Positions 38,360-45,708 of a DNA stretch of 64,000 nt are shown here, in pieces (position 1 is the first letter of the stretch; every line of letters begins with the position of its first letter). The translations under genes and the position numbers were made by a program. Origin of the DNA: Actinomycetes bacterium (GTDB lineage: Bacteria > Actinomycetota > Actinomycetes > Propionibacteriales > Nocardioidaceae); assembly GCA_023460975.1 (NCBI GenBank), contig JAEWOG010000045.1:68802-132801 (forward strand). Reading direction: 5' to 3'. A model generated the notes under the pieces. The model was not told where the DNA came from, did not search any database, and saw only the letters and a list, made by a program, of their open reading frames with translations.

Positions 38360-38848
38360 ATGAGCATCCTCGACTCCTCCATCGCCCGCCTCGACGGCAC
38401 CCCCGGCACGCTGCGCGATCTGACCGGCGGGCAGCCGGCACTGTTGGTCAACGTGGCGAGCAAGTGCGGGCTCACCCCCCAGTACGCCAAGCTCGAGGCG
38501 CTCCAGGAGCTGTACGGTCCGCGCGGCTTCACCGTGGTCGGCCTGCCGTGCAACCAGTTCATGGGTCAGGAGCCGGGCACCTCCGAGGAGATCGCCGAGT
38601 TCTGCTCGGCGACGTACGGCGTCACCTTCCCGATGTCGGAGAAGATCGACGTCAACGGCGAAGGGCGCCACCAGATCTACGACGAGCTCACCCTCCTGTC
38701 CGACGAGGCCGGCAAGGACGGCGACATCGCGTGGAACTTCGAGAAGTTCCTCGTCGCCGCCGACGGCACCGCACTGGCCCGATTCGCGCCTCCCACCGAG
38801 CCCGACGACGCTGCGATCGTGGCTCAGATCGAGGCCCTGCTGCCCTGA
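38360..38848 (+). CDS. Glutathione peroxidase family (thioredoxin-type) peroxidase
   Basis: Reduces hydroperoxides. The 162-residue protein carries the peroxidatic Cys36 in NVASKCGLTP, GLPCNQFMGQE near residue 65 and WNFEKFLV near 127. The Cys-Gln-Trp set is complete. Since actinobacteria of this group use mycothiol and thioredoxin rather than glutathione, the electron donor is probably thioredoxin, which is inference. It stands alone, followed by the divergent-promoter-free DHA2 gene. Confidence 0.92.
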   Translation: MSILDSSIARLDGTPGTLRDLTGGQPALLVNVASKCGLTPQYAKLEALQELYGPRGFTVVGLPCNQFMGQEPGTSEEIAEFCSATYGVTFPMSEKIDVNGEGRHQIYDELTLLSDEAGKDGDIAWNFEKFLVAADGTALARFAPPTEPDDAAIVAQIEALLP

Positions 38849-38916
38849 TTCGAGGCCGCCGGAGGGGGTCTGGGACTCCTCCGGCGGTGCCGCAGCCACG
38901 CGCCTGGCGATTGTTT

Positions 38917-38941
38917 GGTTGCGATCGTCAACCTCTAATCT
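38917..38941 (+). promoter_or_regulatory. Promoter and operator candidate of the DHA2 efflux gene
   Basis: The dyad GGTTGCGATCGTCAACC (38917-38933) is followed by TAATCT (38936-38941), 6 nt before the GTG at 38948. Arms GGTT/AACC with a CGATC centre resemble the TetR-carboxylase operator at 31445-31466, so a TetR-type repressor may bind here. Confidence 0.5.
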
Positions 38942-38947
38942 CGTGCG

Positions 38948-40543
38948 GTGACAGATCAAGCGACCACAGCCGGCAAGGCGCCGGCCCCCTCGGACAAGCT
39001 CGACAAGAGCGTCCTCATCGTTGCTGGTGTCGTCGTCCTCGGCGGCATCATGTCCATCCTCGACGTGACCGTGGTGTCCGTCGCGATGGAGACCTTCCAG
39101 ATCGAGTTCAAGGCCTCGCAGGCCGAGGTCGCCTGGACCATGACGGCCTACACCCTCGCCCTGGCGACGGTGATCCCGCTGACGGGTTGGGCCGCGGACC
39201 GGTTCGGCACCAAGCGCCTCTACCTGATGGCGGTGGCCCTCTTCACGCTCGGCTCCGTGCTGTGCGCGCTCGCCCCCGACCTGACCTGGCTCATCGTCTT
39301 CCGCGTCCTGCAGGGCCTCGGCGGCGGCATGCTCATGCCTCTCGGCATGACGATCCTGACCCGCGCTGCGGGCCCCGAGCGCGTGGGACGCGTCATGGCC
39401 GTCATGGGCATCCCGATGCTGCTGGGCCCGATCTTCGGCCCCATCCTCGGCGGCTGGCTGATCGACATCGCGTCGTGGCACTGGATCTTCCTGATCAACC
39501 TGCCCGTCGGCATCATCGGCTTCGTCTACGCCTACGTGGTGCTGCCGAAGGACAACGTGGAGCCCTCGGAGACCTTCGACTTCGTCGGCATGCTGCTGCT
39601 CTCCCCCGGCCTCGCGCTGTTCCTGTACGGCGTCAGCTCCATCCCGGGCGCCAAGGAGCAGGAGGGCACCGCCTGGACCACCGAGGTCATCTCGACCATG
39701 GTGATCGGCGCGCTGCTGCTGTGCGCGTTCGTGCCGTGGGCCCTGCGCAAGTCCAACATCCACCCGCTGGTGGAGCTGCGCCTGCTCAAGAACAAGGACA
39801 TGACGGTCGCCCTGATCTCGATGTCGCTGTTCGCGATCGCCTTCTTCGGCGCCTCGCTGCTGTTCCCGCTGTACTTCCAGCAGGTCCGCGACGAGGACGC
39901 CCTTCACGCCGGCCTCCTGCTGGCCCCGCAGGGCATCGGAGCCATGCTCACCATGCCTCTGGCCGGGTTCCTGGCCGACAAGATCGGGCCCGGCAAGATC
40001 GTCATGACCGGGATCTCGATCATCACCATCGGCATGGCCATGTTCACCCAGATCGACGCGGAGACGTCGTACGCGTACCTGCTCGGCGCACTGTTCGTCA
40101 TGGGTCTGGGCATGGGTGGCACGATGATGCCGATCATGACCGCGGCCCTGGCCACGCTCACCGACCACAACATCGCGCGCGGTTCGACGCTGCTCAACAT
40201 CCAGCAGCAGGTGGCCGCCTCGATCGGTACGGCCCTGTTCGCCGTGATCCTCACCGACCAGCTCAACGGCTCCAAGGCCGTGGGCACCGTCGGCGCCCTG
40301 ATGCAGGAGACCGGCGGCAGCGAGGACCCCAGCGTGCTGGCGCAGGCTGCGGTCAAGCTGGGCATCGACCCCGCCACGCTGGAGGTCCTGTTCCCGAAGG
40401 CGCTGGCCGACATGGCCGACTCATTCGCGTTCGTCTTCATCGTCGCGACCGTGCTGGTCGCCTGCGTGCTGATCCCGGCGTTCTTCCTGCCGCGGCACAA
40501 GGCCGACAAGCCGACCGACCCCACCCTGATGGCCGGTCACTGA
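38948..40543 (+). CDS. DHA2 family MFS drug efflux transporter
   Basis: A 531-residue, 14-helix EmrB/QacA-type proton antiporter in the cytoplasmic membrane. Motif A-like GWAADRFGTKRLY lies near residue 80, the antiporter motif C region is MGIPMLLGPIFGPILGGWLID near 155, and DVTVVSVAMETF is in helix 1. It probably exports hydrophobic cations or drugs. The GTG at 38948 is 6 nt from a TAATCT -10. A strong terminator follows. Confidence 0.92.
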   Translation: MTDQATTAGKAPAPSDKLDKSVLIVAGVVVLGGIMSILDVTVVSVAMETFQIEFKASQAEVAWTMTAYTLALATVIPLTGWAADRFGTKRLYLMAVALFTLGSVLCALAPDLTWLIVFRVLQGLGGGMLMPLGMTILTRAAGPERVGRVMAVMGIPMLLGPIFGPILGGWLIDIASWHWIFLINLPVGIIGFVYAYVVLPKDNVEPSETFDFVGMLLLSPGLALFLYGVSSIPGAKEQEGTAWTTEVISTMVIGALLLCAFVPWALRKSNIHPLVELRLLKNKDMTVALISMSLFAIAFFGASLLFPLYFQQVRDEDALHAGLLLAPQGIGAMLTMPLAGFLADKIGPGKIVMTGISIITIGMAMFTQIDAETSYAYLLGALFVMGLGMGGTMMPIMTAALATLTDHNIARGSTLLNIQQQVAASIGTALFAVILTDQLNGSKAVGTVGALMQETGGSEDPSVLAQAAVKLGIDPATLEVLFPKALADMADSFAFVFIVATVLVACVLIPAFFLPRHKADKPTDPTLMAGH

Positions 40544-40554
40544 TCCACACGCCA

Positions 40555-40591
40555 AAGGCCCCCGCCGTACGACTCGTACGGCGGGGGCCTT
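40555..40591. terminator. Strong bidirectional terminator after the DHA2 gene
   Basis: AAGGCCCCCGCCGTACGA (40555-40572) and its exact complement (40574-40591) form a near-loopless 18-bp stem. It lies between the DHA2 gene and the convergent ESX-like cassette. Confidence 0.9.
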
Positions 40592-40608
40592 CGTGCGTGC
40601 GGGCGACG

Positions 40609-41463
40609 CTAGTCGTCGGCTCCGGTCACGCCCTTGCCCAGGCTCAGCGTCAGGGAGATCTGGTCGGGCACGTTGCCGGTGCGCAGGATCTCGGCGAGAC
40701 CCTTGGTGGCCGTCTCCATCGCCGGGCTGATCTTCTTCAGGAGCGCGGCCATCTTGTCGAGAGACTCGGCCAGCGCCTTCATGAACTTGCGGCACTTGTC
40801 CAGCACCGACTTGGCCTTCGCGACGAGGCCACCCAGCGCAGACGGGGCGGCGATGCCGAGCGTCAGCGCCGACTGGGCGACCGCGCCGATGGCATTGCCG
40901 ACGAGGTCGGAGAAGAGGCCCTGGATGAAGTCGCGGACCCCGGCGAGCAGGCCGCCAGCGATCTCGATGCCGACTGCGACCCCGTTGCCGATCGAGGACA
41001 AGGCGTCGAAGAGGTGGGCCAGCCCCTCGGAGATCCCGCGGTAGGCGTCGATCGAGAGGCCCGAGAACTCACCCGTGTCACTGGCGACCATGTGGCGGTA
41101 GTCGGGGCCGATGCCGGCCATGTGGGTGCTGATGTTGTTCCAGGTCTGCGCCCCGGCCTTGATGACGCCCGGGTCGCCCAGCAGCTCGTCGAGCCAGTCC
41201 TGGATCGGGCCACAGTGCTCGAGGATCCAGTTGATGACCATCGAGCAGGCCGTACCGAGCGGGTTGAGGATGGCACCGACCACGTCGAGCGCTGCGCTGA
41301 CGCCGTTGATGGTGCCCTCGATCCAGTCACCCCGGGAGAACGCTGAGGCGGCGTCGACGGCGCCGTCGATCATCTTCAGACCGTTGGTGCCGTTGGCGAA
41401 GCTGTCGAAGTTGGTGAAGACCCCGCGGCTGGTGTCGCCCGGATCCACCACGAGGGTGCTCAT
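40609..41463 (-). CDS. Large ESX-substrate-like helical protein
   Basis: A 284-residue, mostly helical protein with hydrophobic patches (MIDGAVDAASAFSRGDWIEGTINGVSAALDVVGAILNPLG; LLAGVRDFIQGLFSDLVGNAIGAVAQSALTLG). It has no signal peptide and no recognised enzyme motif. Its size, gene order and coupling to an EspC-like small gene match the 33784-34870 cassette. The ATG at 41463 overlaps the stop of the EspC-like gene (ATGA). A type VII-exported or membrane-acting role is likely but not shown. Confidence 0.7.
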   Translation of the reverse strand: MSTLVVDPGDTSRGVFTNFDSFANGTNGLKMIDGAVDAASAFSRGDWIEGTINGVSAALDVVGAILNPLGTACSMVINWILEHCGPIQDWLDELLGDPGVIKAGAQTWNNISTHMAGIGPDYRHMVASDTGEFSGLSIDAYRGISEGLAHLFDALSSIGNGVAVGIEIAGGLLAGVRDFIQGLFSDLVGNAIGAVAQSALTLGIAAPSALGGLVAKAKSVLDKCRKFMKALAESLDKMAALLKKISPAMETATKGLAEILRTGNVPDQISLTLSLGKGVTGADD

Positions 41464-41777
41464 CGGATCTTCCTCCCGACCCAGTCGAAGTGCTCACCGA
41501 TGGTGTTGTCGACCGCCTCGAAGGCGTCGGCGAGCATCTTGATCGATTCGCCGGTGTCGCCGAGCGCGCCTTCGACGGCGTGGGTGGCGAGCACGCCAGC
41601 GGCCTGCAGGGGCACCATGAACGGCGAGACCAGGATCGAGCCGATGCTGCCGAACATCGTTGGCGTGAAGGCGACCTGCTCGGCCGCGGCGGTGGCCTGA
41701 CCCGCCTTGCTGCTCAACTGGAGCACGTGGTTGGCGTGAGCACGCAGCTCGCCCACGTCGACGTACATCTCACTCAC
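41460..41777 (-). CDS. EspC-like type VII secretion-associated protein
   Basis: A 105-residue helical protein (MSEMYVDVGELRAHANHVLQLSSKAGQATAAAEQ...). VDVGELRAHANHV followed by a hydrophobic middle and EAVDNTIGEHFDWVG at the end matches the EspC-family layout. Its start overlaps the end of the upstream YbaB-like gene by 8 nt and its stop overlaps the next start, so three genes are coupled. Confidence 0.78.
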   Translation of the reverse strand: MSEMYVDVGELRAHANHVLQLSSKAGQATAAAEQVAFTPTMFGSIGSILVSPFMVPLQAAGVLATHAVEGALGDTGESIKMLADAFEAVDNTIGEHFDWVGRKIR

Positions 41778-42156
41778 TGTCGTCCTCCTCGTATCCGAAC
41801 TTGTCGCGGTACGCCTGGCTGAATGCCGACACGGACGGCGAGTCCTCGCCGTAGATCTCCTTGCCGAGCTCCTCGACGCGGAAGCTGAGGCGGCGCTGCG
41901 CCTGGCCGAGGGCCTCCAGCACGGCGGCGGCCACGGCGGAGCCGCGGTGGCGGGACAGGTCTTCGACCAACGCGATGGACGTCACCTGGCCGGTCCCGTC
42001 CACGCACACGGTCGCCACCTCGTCGCGCGAGGAACCCTCCACCGAGAGGTTCTCGCTGCGTTGAGCGAATGCCTCCGCCTGGTTGAGCTTCTCGAGCGAG
42101 GCGTTGGCCTGCGCGTCGATCGTCGCCAACACGGCTTCGAGACGGGTCATCGTCAT
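41770..42156 (-). CDS. YbaB/EbfC-family DNA-binding-like protein
   Basis: A 128-residue protein (MTMTRLEAVLATIDAQANASLEKLNQAEAFAQRSENLSVEGSSRDEVATVCVDGTGQVTSIAL...). The helix-beta-helix layout with GSSRDEVATVCVDGTGQVTSI is that of YbaB nucleoid-associated proteins, variants of which accompany ESX loci in actinobacteria. The C-terminal YEEDD fits a YxxxD/E secretion signal. AGGGAG precedes the ATG at 42156. It is the first gene of the second ESX-like cassette. Confidence 0.78.
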   Translation of the reverse strand: MTMTRLEAVLATIDAQANASLEKLNQAEAFAQRSENLSVEGSSRDEVATVCVDGTGQVTSIALVEDLSRHRGSAVAAAVLEALGQAQRRLSFRVEELGKEIYGEDSPSVSAFSQAYRDKFGYEEDDSE

Positions 42157-42210
42157 GGTTGGACTCCCTTGCGGACAGGCTTCACTTCCCGACCTGATGT
42201 GCCCACTCTC

Positions 42211-42216
42211 TATGCT
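42211..42216 (+). promoter_or_regulatory. Predicted -10 hexamer TATGCT for the membrane protein at 42225
   Basis: It lies 8 nt before the ATG at 42225, slightly longer than the usual 6-7 nt in this window. No Shine-Dalgarno is present. Confidence 0.4.
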
Positions 42217-42224
42217 CGGCAAAC

Positions 42225-42758
42225 ATGGAGCACGGACTCGGATCGGAACTCCCGCAACGCACTGGCTTCGCGTGGCTGCTGCTGGGCTTTGCCGTGGTCA
42301 TGGCCATCCCGACACTGCAGGTGGTCCTCAGGTCCGCGCAGGCCTCATCGCAGCAGCGGCTGCTGGGCCTGCTGATGGCCGCAGTGATGACTCTGGTGCT
42401 CGTGCTGGCGCCCGCGATGGCCGCCCGCTACCTGCTGCGCCAACACGTGTACGTCTCACACGAGGCCGTCACGCTCACCACCGGTGAACGCATCCGCGTG
42501 CAGATGCGCTTCGCGGACATCTCACAGGTCAGGTTGACCACGGAGGGTGGCACCGGCACCACCGACCCGACCTCACCCCGCCAGGTCGTGGTCCTGACCG
42601 GCACGGACGCCACCGGTCAGCAGCGCGACCTGCGGGTCACGGCCATGTTCGTGCGCACCATCGACCCGCTGCTGGAGCGGGTCGCCGCTGAGGTCCAGCG
42701 GCGACCCGAAATCCTCCCTGAGTCCCAGCGCGACACCTTCACCCAGTGGACCCGCTGA
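42225..42758 (+). CDS. Membrane protein with two helices and a PH-like domain
   Basis: A 177-residue protein. Two N-terminal helices (residues about 14-34 and 46-68; GFAWLLLGFAVVMAIPTLQVVL, LLGLLMAAVMTLVLVLAPAMAA) are followed by a beta-rich cytoplasmic domain (VYVSHEAVTLTTGERIRVQMRFADISQVRL). That resembles bacterial PH (bPH) domains. The function is unknown. The gene at 47908 encodes a protein of the same length and layout. It is divergent from the ESX-like cassette. Confidence 0.65.
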   Translation: MEHGLGSELPQRTGFAWLLLGFAVVMAIPTLQVVLRSAQASSQQRLLGLLMAAVMTLVLVLAPAMAARYLLRQHVYVSHEAVTLTTGERIRVQMRFADISQVRLTTEGGTGTTDPTSPRQVVVLTGTDATGQQRDLRVTAMFVRTIDPLLERVAAEVQRRPEILPESQRDTFTQWTR

Positions 42759-42767
42759 GCAGCAGCC

Positions 42768-43067
42768 TCAGAACCGCTGGACCCGCTGCCGGTGCTGGGA
42801 CTTGTTGTTGCCCCTGATGCCGGACTCGCGCGTCTTCGAGATGTGGTCGACCTTCCGCTCGCCTCCCCGTACGGGCTGCGCCTCGATCAGGGTGTCGCGT
42901 TCGTACGCATGGGTCTTGTCGTGGTTGCGGTAATACCGGTAGATCGCCCAGTACGTGCCCACCGCTCCCGCCGGCCCCAGCGCCAGCAGCCAGATCGGCG
43001 AGTCACTGTCGCTCGCCTGGACGAGAGGCGCGAGTTGCGCGAGCACGTCGAGTGCCAGCCCGCTCAT
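42768..43067 (-). CDS. Small membrane protein, third gene of the SPFH operon
   Basis: A 99-residue protein with one clear helix (DSDSPIWLLALGPAGAVGTYWAIYRYY) after an N-terminal segment MSGLALDVLAQLAPLVQAS, then a basic tail. Its ATG overlaps the stop of the zinc-ribbon gene (ATGA), so it is translationally coupled. No family was recognised; it may help anchor the upstream proteins. Confidence 0.7.
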   Translation of the reverse strand: MSGLALDVLAQLAPLVQASDSDSPIWLLALGPAGAVGTYWAIYRYYRNHDKTHAYERDTLIEAQPVRGGERKVDHISKTRESGIRGNNKSQHRQRVQRF

Positions 43068-44320
43068 GCCGACGCCACCAGGATCACGCCCGCCAGGCCC
43101 TCAAGGAACGTGCCGACCGTGAGGGCGGCGAGGATCAGCTTGGGCTTGGACACCGGGATGCTGCCCATCGTCTCCCCCGTACGGCCGTTGACCGCGATGT
43201 AGTGCAGGAGCCCGTTGCTCTCCTGACGGTACGAGTACAGCCACACCGGTAGGTACATGGCGACCCACCGCGAACCGCCGACATCGATCTTCTCGCCCTG
43301 CCACCGCACGCCGCGGTCGAAGACTCGCAGGGAGTCCTCCACTCGGGAACGGCCGATGGAGAGCAACTGGCCCTCCAGGACCGGCTTGAGCCCCTCGACG
43401 TCCAGGTCGCGCTTCTCGCTGCTGAAGCCGACGAGGTAGCTGGAGTTCCACTTCACCGCGTTCTTGGTGTCGAACGGCAGGATCGTGTTGATGATGTTGT
43501 TGGTGTTCTGGTCACCCATCGACGCCCGCTCGGAGGATCCCTCCAGCGTCAGGTCGTCGACGGTGAAGCGCACCGAACGATCCACCTCGTACACGTCGGC
43601 CGCGTAGAAGGTCACGGAGTCCTCGCCGCGCTTCTCCGTCCACCGACGCGTCTGCACCTCGCCCATGCCCCGGTAGTGCGACTCGGCGTGCGCATCGACC
43701 ACGAGGTAGGGGAGGTAGACGCCGAAGACGTTCTCCGGAGTGAACTCCTGCTTGAACTTCTTGAGGGCGAACAGCCGGCGCTTGGAGGCGAACTCGCGGA
43801 TCTTGGCGATCGCCTCCTCCTTGGTGAGGCGGAAGGGGAGCACAGCATCCGGCACTGCCCCGTTGGGGATCTGCCGGTTGACGTTGAGCGTGTGACGACA
43901 CCAGTGGCACCGGGCGTTGAGCGCGTGCGCCGTGTCGACCACGACCTCGGCGCCGCACGCCTCGCACTTGAACGTCAGGACGTTGTCGGCGTCCTGGGCG
44001 ATCGCCTGGGCACCCGACGCGATGACCGTGCCGTCGAGCTCGTGGATGCCGACCCCGAGGCCGAACTCCTCCTCGACCCGCTCCTCCTGCCACTCGTTGC
44101 GGCAGAACAGGCAGATGAGCATGCCCGTGCTGCCGCGCAGCCTGACATCGGTCGAACCACACTTCGGGCAGGCGTTCAGGCCGTCCTTCAGTGACTCGTT
44201 GACCGTCTCGATGCTGGGCCCCGCCTCGGGCTCGGCGTTGGCGGCCGCCAACTCCTCCTCCAGCGAGAGTGGCGGTGAGTCGAACGTGGGCCGCTGGGGC
44301 TCGGGGGACTCGGTCGCCAT
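43064..44320 (-). CDS. TFIIB-type zinc-ribbon protein (YdjG-like)
   Basis: A 418-residue protein. Zinc-ribbon cysteines occur in CPKCGSTDVRL and LICLFCRNEWQ (residues about 50-80), and again in FKCEACGAEVVVDTAHALNARCHWCRH near 120-145. A long beta-rich region follows, ending in a hydrophobic C-terminal segment (LILAALTVGTFLEGLAGVILVASA) that should anchor it in the membrane. Zinc-ribbon proteins of this kind (Bacillus YdjG) assemble SPFH and PspA proteins during membrane stress. ATG 44320 is one base beyond the SPFH stop. Confidence 0.78.
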   Translation of the reverse strand: MATESPEPQRPTFDSPPLSLEEELAAANAEPEAGPSIETVNESLKDGLNACPKCGSTDVRLRGSTGMLICLFCRNEWQEERVEEEFGLGVGIHELDGTVIASGAQAIAQDADNVLTFKCEACGAEVVVDTAHALNARCHWCRHTLNVNRQIPNGAVPDAVLPFRLTKEEAIAKIREFASKRRLFALKKFKQEFTPENVFGVYLPYLVVDAHAESHYRGMGEVQTRRWTEKRGEDSVTFYAADVYEVDRSVRFTVDDLTLEGSSERASMGDQNTNNIINTILPFDTKNAVKWNSSYLVGFSSEKRDLDVEGLKPVLEGQLLSIGRSRVEDSLRVFDRGVRWQGEKIDVGGSRWVAMYLPVWLYSYRQESNGLLHYIAVNGRTGETMGSIPVSKPKLILAALTVGTFLEGLAGVILVASA

Positions 44321-44321
44321 G

Positions 44322-45545
44322 TCAGAGACCAAGCGCCTTCGCCTTCGCAGCGTCGTAGTCGGCCTGCGTGATCAGCCCGGCGTCGAGCATGTCCTTGGCG
44401 CGCTTGAGGACCACCATCGGATCGTCGGCTGCGGGCGCGGCCGGAGCCGGGGCGGCAGCGGCGGGCGCGGGAGCGGGAGCGGCCGGTGCGGGCGCGGCGG
44501 CCGCAGGCGCGGGCTGGCCGGCCACAGGCTGCTGCAGCCCGCCGACGCCCATGCCACCGACGCCCATGCCCATGCCGATGAGTCCGCCAGGCCCGGCGTT
44601 CTCGCCGGCAGCCTCGATGCCGGCAGCCACGGAGGCCTGCAGGTTCGAGTTGCCGCGGGCACCGGACAGCGCGTCAGCACGCTGGACGTTCTTGAGCAGC
44701 TCGCGCGTGGTGGCGTCGTACTCGATGGAGACGATCGCGACCTTGACGATCTCCAGACCGCGATCGCTCCGCCAGCGGTAGTTCTCCTCGACGGCCGCCG
44801 ACAGCGCCTGCGCGAAGCCGATCGAGTCCTGCTGGAGGCGTGCGATGCGGTTCCCCTTGGAGGGGTCGTTGGTGTAGAGCGAGAAGGCCGGCGCCAGCGA
44901 GCCCACGACCTCGTTGAACAGCTGCTCGCCGGCCGGGTTCTCGATGTCGGTGAAGTCGAACGTCGCGCGGCCACCGATCACCTCGGCGGGCATGTAGTTG
45001 CGCACGAAGGTCAGCGGGTCGGTGATCTTGAGCGTGTACGTGCCGCGCGTGATCGCACCGACCTGGGTGTTCAGGAAGGCGTCGTCCCAGTAGATCTCGG
45101 ACTGCGTGCCGAACCGGTTGTTGGGCAGCTCCTTGAGCGAGACGAAGATCGCCGTCTGCTGGGCCGACGGGCGGCCGCCGAACTTGAACCGCTCCCAGCT
45201 CTGCTTGACGATCGAGCCGAACAGGCCATCGCCGGCGAAGATCGACTGCGAGGCGGGATCCTCCGAGTCCCAGATGTAGCCGCCCGGCTCAGCCGCAAAG
45301 CCCGTGAACGCGCCGTCCTGGATCAGGATCAAGCCGTATCCCTCGGGGACGATGATCTTGGAGCCGTTGGTGATGACGCCCTCGGAGCCGCTCGTGTTGC
45401 TGCCTCGGCCCGCGTTCTTGCCCTTCGCCACGGCAGGGAACACCGCCACCGTGGAGCTCACCCCGTCCGGGACGCCGTAGAAGTCGAGCCACTGGTCGCC
45501 GAGGGTGCCGCCGATCGCGCCGGCTGCCGCCTGAATGAGTCCCAC
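44322..45545 (-). CDS. SPFH-domain protein (YdjI-like) with SHOCT domain
   Basis: A 407-residue protein. The N-terminal two thirds form an SPFH-like domain (KIIVPEGYGLILIQDGAFTGFAAEPGGYIWDSED; LGPAxxx-type YTLKITDPLTFVRNYMPAEVIGG). An Ala/Pro-rich linker of about 45 residues leads to a C-terminal SHOCT domain (DPMVVLKRAKDMLDAGLITQADYDAAKAKALGL). YdjI-type proteins bind membranes and PspA. GTG 45545 was chosen for GGAGCAGGA upstream; it is the first gene of a three-gene operon. Confidence 0.83.
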   Translation of the reverse strand: MGLIQAAAGAIGGTLGDQWLDFYGVPDGVSSTVAVFPAVAKGKNAGRGSNTSGSEGVITNGSKIIVPEGYGLILIQDGAFTGFAAEPGGYIWDSEDPASQSIFAGDGLFGSIVKQSWERFKFGGRPSAQQTAIFVSLKELPNNRFGTQSEIYWDDAFLNTQVGAITRGTYTLKITDPLTFVRNYMPAEVIGGRATFDFTDIENPAGEQLFNEVVGSLAPAFSLYTNDPSKGNRIARLQQDSIGFAQALSAAVEENYRWRSDRGLEIVKVAIVSIEYDATTRELLKNVQRADALSGARGNSNLQASVAAGIEAAGENAGPGGLIGMGMGVGGMGVGGLQQPVAGQPAPAAAAPAPAAPAPAPAAAAPAPAAPAADDPMVVLKRAKDMLDAGLITQADYDAAKAKALGL

Positions 45546-45708
45546 TTGTCCTGCTCCTTCGTCTGAGGCGTACTGCATCTGAGGTGCCTGTGCCTGCGCG
45601 AGACGACGTGCCCCCGTCAGGCTCCTTCCAACCTAGTGGGCGATGCCCACGCTGGCACGACTTTGGACGCGCCGACCTGCCGCTGGGATCCCTCGGCCCG
45701 CGTTGCGC

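Noticed and set aside
38464..41346. 960-residue open frame across the glutathione peroxidase and DHA2 genes
   Set aside because: It is a different frame over two strongly supported genes and the terminator at 40555-40591.
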